33,724 nt of DNA, taken from positions 1 through 33,724 of the forward strand of contig DFYK01000043.1 of assembly GCA_002383605.1 (NCBI GenBank), in the 5' to 3' direction. This document shows positions 27,120-33,724 of this stretch, one piece after another. Position 1 is the stretch's first letter. Every line of letters begins with the position of its first letter. Made by a program: the position numbers and the translations under genes. Origin of the DNA: Proteiniphilum sp. UBA4084 (lineage in GTDB: Bacteria > Bacteroidota > Bacteroidia > Bacteroidales > Dysgonomonadaceae). The notes under the pieces are model-generated. The model made no database searches and was not told the DNA's origin. It was given only the letters and a program-made list of their open reading frames with translations.

Positions 27120-28571
27120 ATGAACAAAAAACTATTTTTATCTCTGGCAATCATCCTGATGTCGGTAGGCGGATTTTCTCAAAACTCGAATTCAGCTTTG
27201 GATTACAACGAAAAGATGAGCTGGTGGCGCGATGCGAAATTCGGCATGTTTATTCATTGGGGACCTTACTCAATGTATGGTGGTGTGTATAACGGATTCA
27301 ACCAGCAACGCGGCGGTGCGGAATGGATTATGAATCGCTGTAAAATTCCGGTGATGGAGTATCGGGCAAAGGCAAGTACCTTTAATCCGGTAAACTGGAA
27401 TGCCGAAGAAGTGGTGAAACTGGCTAAAGAGACGGGAATGAAATATATGGTCTTCACGACCAAGCATCATGATGGATTTGCCATGTTTCAAAGCAATGCA
27501 AGCAATTTTAACATCGCTGACTACACCCCTTTTAAGCGGGATGTAATCGATGAATATGTAAAGGCTTGCCGGAAGTATGACATGAAATTCGGTTTTTATT
27601 ATTCCCAGTCACAGGACTGGTGTAATTCAGGCGGTGCTACGGCGCGCAAGCTTATGGCTGAAGGCTGGCCAAATCCCGACTCGGTACGAATCAACGAGTT
27701 TACGGCTGCCAACCGCGGCGCCTGGGACTGCCTGCAAACAGCCAATACCTTCGACGAATATTTTCACAGAGTGGCACTCCCGCAGGTAAAGGAACTGTTG
27801 GAGCGGTACAGCGACGTGTCGGTCATCTGGTGGGATACCCCCATGTCAATCACAGATGAACAGGCTTCCAAATTACAAGCTGAGCTGGCTAAATATCCAC
27901 AGGTAATTACCAACGACCGGCTAAAAAGGCCCAACTTCGCAGGTGATTTCAAAACGCCGGAAGGCTTGATTCCAAAGGCGGAGGATATTGTGGGAGTAGA
28001 CTGGGAAACCTGCATGAATATCGGTAGTTCATGGGGATTTAAATCCTGGGAAGACAAATGGAAATCACCCTACGAATTAATCAAAAATCTGATATCGATC
28101 GCTGCCCGTGGCGGAAACTACCTGCTGAACATTGGCCCTACCCCACTGGGAGATGTTCCCGATGAAGCAAAATCACGGTTACATGAGATGGGGAAATGGA
28201 TGTCGGTATATGGCGAAGCAATTTATGGGACGCAGCGAAGCCTTATTTACCCTGCCTGGGGCGAATGTACGCGTAAGGATGTAGGGAATAAAACCGTGCT
28301 GTACCTGTGCGTCTCCGAGTGGCCAAAGGACGGCAAACTCATTTTCGATGCAAACTACAAGGTCAGAAAAGCCTCTTTGCTACACGACAACAACGCCCTG
28401 AAGGTGGACCGAAAAAACAAGCAGATCGTCATCCAGGTTCCGCAGCAGGCTCCCAACGAATATGTATCAGTGATAAAACTCGAGTTAAACGAGAAATTGC
28501 CCGTCAGCAAACTGATATCCAACACGGCCAAATATTTTGAAATCGCGGATGAACAAAATAATTTAAAATGA
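27120..28571 (+). CDS. GH29 alpha-L-fucosidase
   Basis: GH29 enzymes release alpha-L-fucose with retention. The 483-residue protein has a signal peptide (MNKKLFLSLAIILMSVGGFSQ). The barrel starts with the standard WWRDAKFGMFIHWGPYS motif, continues with TKHHDGFAMF, and has nucleophile Asp239 in V-I-W-W-D-T-P-M. W-E-T-C-M-N-I-G-S-S-W-G-F and GGNYLLNIGPTP are further family motifs. A short C-terminal beta domain follows. The stop codon overlaps the next start (ATGA at 28568-28571), so this gene and the GH95 gene are translationally coupled. The family also includes enzymes acting on other L-fucose-configured sugars such as L-galactose; linkage preference (GH29-A or -B) cannot be settled by eye, although the W-E-T segment and long WG loop are more A-like. 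Confidence 0.94.
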   Translation: MNKKLFLSLAIILMSVGGFSQNSNSALDYNEKMSWWRDAKFGMFIHWGPYSMYGGVYNGFNQQRGGAEWIMNRCKIPVMEYRAKASTFNPVNWNAEEVVKLAKETGMKYMVFTTKHHDGFAMFQSNASNFNIADYTPFKRDVIDEYVKACRKYDMKFGFYYSQSQDWCNSGGATARKLMAEGWPNPDSVRINEFTAANRGAWDCLQTANTFDEYFHRVALPQVKELLERYSDVSVIWWDTPMSITDEQASKLQAELAKYPQVITNDRLKRPNFAGDFKTPEGLIPKAEDIVGVDWETCMNIGSSWGFKSWEDKWKSPYELIKNLISIAARGGNYLLNIGPTPLGDVPDEAKSRLHEMGKWMSVYGEAIYGTQRSLIYPAWGECTRKDVGNKTVLYLCVSEWPKDGKLIFDANYKVRKASLLHDNNALKVDRKNKQIVIQVPQQAPNEYVSVIKLELNEKLPVSKLISNTAKYFEIADEQNNLK

Positions 28572-31150
28572 AGACAACAGCATATCATACAGCGTTGCTT
28601 TTCCTCGGAATCATACTTTCGTTTTGTTCTTCCGATGAACAAGCTTCAGCGGATTTAAAACTTTGGTATGACGCACCTGCCCGGATATGGGAAGAAGCAT
28701 TGCCGCTCGGAAACGGCAGCCTGGGGGCAATGGTTTTTGGCAATCCCCAGAATGAGGTGTACCAAATGAATGAGGAAACGCTGTGGTCCGGCCCCAGTGA
28801 AGAGCGGAACAATCCTATGGGGCCTGCAGCTTTGCCCAAAATTCGCGAAGCAATTGACAAAGGCGATTACAAGCTTGCCGAAAGCTTATGGAAAAACAAT
28901 TCACAAGGTCCGTATACAGCCAGATACCTGCCTCTTGCCAACCTGTTGCTAAATATGCATGGCGAAGGGAATGACGTGGAAGATTCCTATCGTGATCTGA
29001 ATATATCGGATGCCACTGCCAGTGTCTCATACAGGATAAATGACATCGAATACAAAAGAAGCAGTTTTATCTCATTTCCCGACCGTGTCATGGTCATTCA
29101 ACTCGAAGCAAACAAAAAAAAGGCCATCTCTTTTGATCTGGGGTTAAACAGTGATTTACGTTACGAGACCTTCGTTGAGGGCAACAAATTGATCTTAAGA
29201 GGAAAAGCGCCGTACTATGTGGCAAACAGAAAATATGATCCCAATCAGATTCTATACTCAGAGGAGAAAGATGGTCCTGGATTGAATTTCGAGGTCCACC
29301 TACTTGTCATTCCCAAGGGCGGTCACATCGAAACGAATGATTCTGTTTTGTCGCTGTCCAATGCGAACTCGGCGACGATCCTTGTTGCTGCGGCAACAAG
29401 CTACCACAGCGATTCATTTGCTCAATCCTCCACCGATCTGACTTTAGCCGGGGAAAAAGCGGAAGAATATCTGACTAAAGCACAAGCTCTTGGATATAAG
29501 AAACTGCTCGGCAGACACAAAGAAGATTACAAAAATTTATTCGACAGGGTTACCCTGGATTTGGGCGAAGGAAAAGAAGAACTTCCCGTAAACAAGCGCC
29601 TGGCAGCATTCCAAAATGATGATTCAGACAAGGGATTAATCGAACTTTACTACCAATATGGACGATACCTGACCATTGCTTCCTCCAGAGCGGGGAGCTT
29701 ACCATCCAATTTGCAGGGGATATGGAACAGGTATGTTCAACCACCCTGGGGGTCCAATTACACCACCAACATCAATACGGAAATGAATTACTGGCCGGTG
29801 GAGACCACCGGACTTCAGGAGTGTTTCGAGCCACTGGTTTCGTTTGTCGAACGTCTTTCGCGGGAAGGTGCTAAAACGGCGAAAATAAACTACGGTATTG
29901 ACAAAGGATGGCTCGCACATCACAATTCCGATGCATGGGCGCAAACCTCACCGACCGGTGGGTATGACCAGGATCCGAGTGGTACCCCCCGATGGTCGTG
30001 CTGGCCCATGGCAGGTGTGTGGTTTTGCCAGAACCTGTGGGAACATTACGCATTTCAGGGCGACAGGAAATATCTCGAAGAAAAAGCGTATCCCCTGATG
30101 AAAGGGGCGGCAGAATTTATGCTACAGTGGCTGCAGGAGGACACTGAAAGTGGCTATCTGGTCACCAATCCGTCTTCTTCACCCGAGAATAATTTCAAGT
30201 TTATCGATCCGAACGGAAAAGAGCAGATGGGTGTCATTGCAAAAGCCACAACCATGGACATGAGTTTAATCCGGGATCTGTTTGTCAACAGCATACGGGC
30301 TTCGGAAATACTGGAGACAGATGCATCCTTCAGGGATGAATTAAAAACAGCCTTGTCTCGTCTATACCCTCCACACATGGGATCAAAAGGACAACTTCAG
30401 GAGTGGCACAAAGACTTTGAGGATGTGGATCCTCATCACCGCCATGCTTCGCATCTCCTGGGATTACATCCGGGAAAGGAGGTTTTGCCCCGTGTCAATC
30501 CCGACTATGCAAAAGCCACAAAACGCACGCTTGAATTGCGAGGCGACGGAGGCACAGGATGGGCCATGGCGTGGAAAATTAATTTCTGGGCAAGGCTGGA
30601 AGATGGCAATCACGCATACAAGATGTTGAAAAATGCGTTGAGGCATGTGGATGCCACAGAAGTATCCATGAAGGGAGGCGGCACCTATTCCAACCTGTTT
30701 GACGCACATCCGCCATTTCAAATTGACGGCAATTTCGGAGGTACGGCAGGCATTACCGAAATGTTGTTGCAAAGCCATTCTGACGAGATTTTTATTTTGC
30801 CGGCACTTCCCGATAACTGGCGTTCAGGGTCGGTAAAAGGACTTCATGCCAGGGGAGGCTTTATCCTGGATTTCGAATGGGAAAACGGTCTTTTAAAAAA
30901 TGTTATCATACAATCCACGCTGGGAGGAAATTGTCGACTGAGAACACACGCGCCACTTCAGGCAAAAGGTGTATCTTTGCAAAATGCACAGAACAATAAC
31001 CCAAATGGTTTCTATCCTGAACCTGTTTTGCCCGCTTTCATATCGAACAGCAGTGAAACAAATGTGGATCTTTTATTGAAAGAGACTAGTCTGATCGATT
31101 TCGATACAGAAAAAGGAAAGAGCTATAAATTGACCGCGAACCTAAATTAA
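28568..31150 (+). CDS. GH95 alpha-L-fucosidase / alpha-L-galactosidase, lipoprotein
   Basis: GH95 enzymes invert and remove alpha-1,2-L-fucose or, in some Bacteroides members, alpha-L-galactose. The 860-residue protein has a leader ending L-S-F-C (Cys20) followed by S-S-D-E, consistent with a surface-exposed lipoprotein although Phe before Cys is not canonical. Family elements are complete: LPLGNGSLGAMVFG near residue 46, the N-I-N-T-E-M-N-Y-W segment (Asn401, Asn403 corresponding to Asn421/Asn423 of AfcA), S-S-S-P-E-N-N-F with Glu540 (general acid position), H-R-H-A-S-H-L, and Q-I-D-G-N-F-G-G with Asp720. It overlaps the GH29 gene by four bases and precedes a second GH29. Whether the sugar is fucose or L-galactose is undetermined. 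Confidence 0.95.
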   Translation: MKTTAYHTALLFLGIILSFCSSDEQASADLKLWYDAPARIWEEALPLGNGSLGAMVFGNPQNEVYQMNEETLWSGPSEERNNPMGPAALPKIREAIDKGDYKLAESLWKNNSQGPYTARYLPLANLLLNMHGEGNDVEDSYRDLNISDATASVSYRINDIEYKRSSFISFPDRVMVIQLEANKKKAISFDLGLNSDLRYETFVEGNKLILRGKAPYYVANRKYDPNQILYSEEKDGPGLNFEVHLLVIPKGGHIETNDSVLSLSNANSATILVAAATSYHSDSFAQSSTDLTLAGEKAEEYLTKAQALGYKKLLGRHKEDYKNLFDRVTLDLGEGKEELPVNKRLAAFQNDDSDKGLIELYYQYGRYLTIASSRAGSLPSNLQGIWNRYVQPPWGSNYTTNINTEMNYWPVETTGLQECFEPLVSFVERLSREGAKTAKINYGIDKGWLAHHNSDAWAQTSPTGGYDQDPSGTPRWSCWPMAGVWFCQNLWEHYAFQGDRKYLEEKAYPLMKGAAEFMLQWLQEDTESGYLVTNPSSSPENNFKFIDPNGKEQMGVIAKATTMDMSLIRDLFVNSIRASEILETDASFRDELKTALSRLYPPHMGSKGQLQEWHKDFEDVDPHHRHASHLLGLHPGKEVLPRVNPDYAKATKRTLELRGDGGTGWAMAWKINFWARLEDGNHAYKMLKNALRHVDATEVSMKGGGTYSNLFDAHPPFQIDGNFGGTAGITEMLLQSHSDEIFILPALPDNWRSGSVKGLHARGGFILDFEWENGLLKNVIIQSTLGGNCRLRTHAPLQAKGVSLQNAQNNNPNGFYPEPVLPAFISNSSETNVDLLLKETSLIDFDTEKGKSYKLTANLN

Positions 31151-31187
31151 ACACCTACAGCAAGAAATAGTGAAATTAAAATGGACT

Positions 31188-33077
31188 ATGAATAAAAATT
31201 GGATGTCTGTAGTCTTTCTCCTCTTCTTTGTGTTGACAGCACAATCTCAAAACAGAGGGGATGAACAGGGCATGGCCATACTGGAAAAACTACAATTGCC
31301 ACAGGATAAAGAAGCCGTATCGGATGCCTACGCAACCTGGTGGACAAAATCACAGGAAAATCTAAACCATCGCATGGAATGGTATGCCGATGCAAAGTTC
31401 GGATGCTTTATCCATTGGGGTGTTTATTCCGTTCCTGCGGGGGTGTGGAAAGGCAAAAATGTGGGAGGCTATACCGAACATCTCATGCGCAAAGCGCAGA
31501 TTCCGTTGGTAAATTATATCAAAGAACTGGTTTTGCCTTTTAATCCGGTAGATTTTGATGCAGATGAATGGATGCAGACAATTCGCGATGCCGGCATGAA
31601 ATACGTAGTCATTACAGCCAAGCATCACGATGGGTTCGCGATGTATTTTTCGGACGTCTATCCGTATGACATGTCACTGACAAAGTATAACAATGATCCC
31701 ATGATCGCACTTCGGGAGGCTGCCCGAAAGTATGGTATCAAATTCGGGTTTTACTATTCGCATGCATTCGATTGGGAACATCCCTGCGCACCGGGAAATG
31801 ATTGGGAATACCCCGATCATCCCGGAGGCGACCGTCTGGTGGGAGGAAGCGATTGGTGGCTTACGATGCCAGAATATCTTCCGATTGCCGACAAATATGT
31901 CAGGGAAAAATCTATTCCCCAAATAAAGGAGTTGATCAAAAGGTATGATCCGGATCTGATGTGGTTTGACACACCCCACAAATTGCCGTTATACCAAAAT
32001 ATCCGCATCCTAAAGGCTATCCGGGAAATAGATCCGGAAAATAAAATTGTCGTGAACGGACGACTGGCTCGTTTTGACGATAAAAACTTAGGCGACTATG
32101 CCAATACGGGTGATCGTGCGGCGTACCTCTACCCCACCCCGGGTTTTTGGGAATCTATTCCCACAACCAACGAATCTTACGGTTATAGCATCGTGGACAC
32201 GGAACGCAAGCCGGTCACTCATTTTGTGCGTCTGCTTTCTTCTGCGGTAGCCAAAGGGGGAAACATTTTATTGAACGTGGGCCCGATGGGAAATGGGAAA
32301 TGGGACGATAAAGACGTGGCCATCGTCCTCGAAATTGGGAAATGGCTAAAAGTAAACGGTGAAGCTATCTATGGTGCTCAAAAAACAGATTTACCCGTGC
32401 AATCGTGGGGCGAAACAACCAGGAAGGGTGACACCCTCTATGCACACGTACATCAATGGCCTAAAAGTGGTATGCTCACTGTCGGGGGACTGACTTCAGA
32501 AATTGACAAAGCCTGGATTGTTTCGGATCCTCAAAAAAAGAAAGTATCTTTCTCGCAGATAAATGACAAGGATATGGCTGTTTATCTGCCCGCAAACGCT
32601 CCGGACAGCATGAACACCGTCATTGCCTTTGCACTAAAAAAAACAGTAAAAGCCTATCCGGTCCGGCTGTTGGACGATACGGGAGATAACATACTCTTTA
32701 CTTTTGATGCCGAATTGATGGGCACTGGGTTAAGTTTCGGCGATGGAAAGGTCAACAGAAATTACGTGACAAACTGGAAAACGAATGATCAGTGGATAAG
32801 ATGGAAAATGAGAATCAACAAACCGGCTAAATATGATCTCTTCCTGGATTATAACACCGCCGGAGATTCCGGTACGGGGGAAGTGATCTTCAATATTGCC
32901 GGTGAGAATTTCAGGGTTAACTACCCTGCACACTCTGAAAAGAAAGGAACGAACAGTATCTTTATCGGTCGCATAGAATTAACGACAGACGAGGTTGAAT
33001 GTTCTCTCAGGGGAAAGAATTATCAAGGGAATCAATACATGAACCCCATCGCTGTCCGATTTATAAAAATGCCGTAA
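31188..33077 (+). CDS. GH29 alpha-L-fucosidase with C-terminal beta-sandwich domain
   Basis: This is a second, clearly distinct GH29. A GTG at 31170 opens the frame, but ATG 31188 starts the signal peptide (MNKNWMSVVFLLFFVLTAQSQ) and is preferred, giving 629 residues. Barrel motifs: Y-A-D-A-K-F-G-C-F-I-H-W-G, T-A-K-H-H-D-G-F-A-M-Y, nucleophile Asp261 in L-M-W-F-D-T-P-H, and GGNILLNVGPMG. The W-E-T...S-W-G-Y region of the upstream GH29 reads T-T-N-E-S-Y-G-Y here, so the acid/base loop is different. Residues about 490-629 form an additional beta-rich module ending in N-P-I-A-V-R-F, resembling carbohydrate-binding sandwich domains, which the first GH29 lacks. The different loops suggest a different linkage or sugar (fucose against L-galactose). 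A 64-base gap follows. Confidence 0.93.
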   Translation: MNKNWMSVVFLLFFVLTAQSQNRGDEQGMAILEKLQLPQDKEAVSDAYATWWTKSQENLNHRMEWYADAKFGCFIHWGVYSVPAGVWKGKNVGGYTEHLMRKAQIPLVNYIKELVLPFNPVDFDADEWMQTIRDAGMKYVVITAKHHDGFAMYFSDVYPYDMSLTKYNNDPMIALREAARKYGIKFGFYYSHAFDWEHPCAPGNDWEYPDHPGGDRLVGGSDWWLTMPEYLPIADKYVREKSIPQIKELIKRYDPDLMWFDTPHKLPLYQNIRILKAIREIDPENKIVVNGRLARFDDKNLGDYANTGDRAAYLYPTPGFWESIPTTNESYGYSIVDTERKPVTHFVRLLSSAVAKGGNILLNVGPMGNGKWDDKDVAIVLEIGKWLKVNGEAIYGAQKTDLPVQSWGETTRKGDTLYAHVHQWPKSGMLTVGGLTSEIDKAWIVSDPQKKKVSFSQINDKDMAVYLPANAPDSMNTVIAFALKKTVKAYPVRLLDDTGDNILFTFDAELMGTGLSFGDGKVNRNYVTNWKTNDQWIRWKMRINKPAKYDLFLDYNTAGDSGTGEVIFNIAGENFRVNYPAHSEKKGTNSIFIGRIELTTDEVECSLRGKNYQGNQYMNPIAVRFIKMP

Positions 33078-33141
33078 AACAGTTTTTTTACAATTTATAG
33101 AGAATAGAATACAATAAATAATTACCATAATCCTTAATAAT

Positions 33142-33724
33142 ATGAACGTAAATAGAAGAGAATTTATTAAAAAAATGAGTGCCGGAGCAGCAGGAATTGC
33201 AGTAAGCAGTTCAATCATGAGTATACCGGCGAAAAGCTACAAACGAATCATCGGTTCCAATGACCGTATTTATGTTGCCATAGCCGGCCTGGGTCGTAGA
33301 TTGGGAGCTTACTACGAACCCATTGCCACGAAAAAAGCAAATGTGGAATTGGTCTACCTGTGTGACGTGATGGAAAAGCAGCGAGTAAGAGCACTACAGA
33401 ACTTTTCCAAACATATCGACTACAAACCTAAATTGGAGAATGATATCCGCAAAGTACTTGATGACCAGAAAGTGGATGTGTTGATTAATGCCACACCAGA
33501 CCACTGGCATACTCCGGGATCCATCATGGCGATGAAAAGCGGAAAACATGTGTACGTAGAGAAACCATGTAGCCACAACATGTTCGAAAACGAACTGCTG
33601 GTGGAAGCAGCTAAAAAATTCGATAAAGTGGTACAGATGGGAAACCAGCAACGTTCTTCGCCACATACCACAGAAATAATTCAGGAAATTCACCGTGGTA
33701 TCATTGGAACACCCTACAAAGCAC
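33142..33724 (+). CDS. Gfo/Idh/MocA-family oxidoreductase, N-terminal part (3' end outside window)
   Basis: The coding frame starts at ATG 33142 and is still open at the window end, giving 194 residues. The leader MNVNRREFIKKMSAGAAG is a twin-arginine (Tat) signal, so the enzyme should be exported folded with its nicotinamide cofactor, as in many Bacteroidota Gfo/Idh/MocA proteins. A Rossmann nucleotide-binding strand follows (Y-V-A-I-A-G-L-G-R-R), then D-V-L-I-N-A-T-P-D-H-W-H-T and the family E-K-P motif (V-Y-V-E-K-P-C-S-H) where the catalytic region begins. Such proteins oxidise or epimerise sugars; exported members include GH109-type alpha-N-acetylgalactosaminidases and enzymes of keto-sugar cleavage routes. 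The C-terminal half is needed to decide. The G-L-G-R-R fingerprint deviates slightly from the usual G-x-G-x-x-G. Confidence 0.92.
   Translation, partial: MNVNRREFIKKMSAGAAGIAVSSSIMSIPAKSYKRIIGSNDRIYVAIAGLGRRLGAYYEPIATKKANVELVYLCDVMEKQRVRALQNFSKHIDYKPKLENDIRKVLDDQKVDVLINATPDHWHTPGSIMAMKSGKHVYVEKPCSHNMFENELLVEAAKKFDKVVQMGNQQRSSPHTTEIIQEIHRGIIGTPYKA

Noticed and set aside
33074..33091. Inverted A/T repeat with a T run after the second GH29 stop, resembling an intrinsic terminator
   Set aside because: The stem is only GTAAAA/TTTTAC, includes the stop codon, and has almost no G/C pairs, so it would be too weak to call a terminator.
1..33724. Search by eye for insertion sequences, CRISPR arrays, tRNAs, rRNAs and direct repeats
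   Set aside because: Gaps between genes are all 126 bases or shorter and contain no repeat arrays, transposase fragments or RNA gene signatures that I could recognise.

Overview
The window looks like part of a very large polysaccharide utilization locus (PUL) from a Bacteroidota genome, most likely order Bacteroidales. The reasons are a SusC/SusD pair followed by an unbroken series of exported carbohydrate-active enzymes, AT-rich start contexts with little Shine-Dalgarno signal, many lipoprotein leaders, and GH97, GH95, GH29 and GH105 together. A Dysgonomonadaceae-like host would fit, but I cannot establish the genus from sequence alone. Every gene I support is on the + strand. The longest gap between genes is about 126 bases, so the whole window behaves like one operon or a chain of co-transcribed units. 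I see no regulator, tRNA, rRNA, CRISPR or mobile element. The locus is cut at both ends.

Layout. (1) 1-4354: the 3' two thirds of a SusC/RagA TonB-dependent transporter, its SusD partner, and a small lipoprotein in the third position. (2) 4405-12220: a GH97 enzyme of the retaining type, a GH95-like protein (probably the DUF5703 family), a GH105 unsaturated uronyl hydrolase, and a fusion of a GH43-like propeller with a second GH105-like domain. (3) 12235-20669: a polyuronide section with a 953-aa divergent GH28-like beta-helix protein, a Tat-exported DUF362 protein, a PL6 lyase with its catalytic Lys/Arg pair intact, a GH28 enzyme, and an alginate-lyase-superfamily (PL5/PL38-like) lipoprotein. 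(4) 20711-27072: GH31, a GH36 alpha-galactosidase, and a six-hairpin ((alpha/alpha)6 barrel) protein I cannot place in a family. (5) 27120-33077: GH29, GH95 and a second GH29, i.e. a fucosidase (or L-galactosidase) block. (6) 33142 to the end: the 5' part of a Tat-signal Gfo/Idh/MocA oxidoreductase.

How the genes may work together (inference). Surface enzymes cut an acidic polysaccharide, SusCD imports the oligosaccharides, and periplasmic enzymes trim them. The two lyases would leave 4,5-unsaturated uronic acid ends, which the two GH105-type proteins would remove. GH28 enzymes would hydrolyse galacturonic acid linkages. GH36, GH97 and possibly GH31 would remove alpha-galactosyl caps, and GH29/GH95/GH29 would remove alpha-L-fucose or L-galactose. 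The predicted target is therefore a uronic-acid-rich heteropolysaccharide decorated with alpha-galactose and L-fucose or L-galactose, such as a plant gum or mucilage, an unusual rhamnogalacturonan, or an algal or microbial exopolysaccharide. It does not match a simple alginate, homogalacturonan or starch locus. The proteins with least explained roles are the DUF362 protein, the GH43-like/GH105 fusion, the divergent GH28-like protein, the DUF5703-type protein and the unassigned six-hairpin protein.
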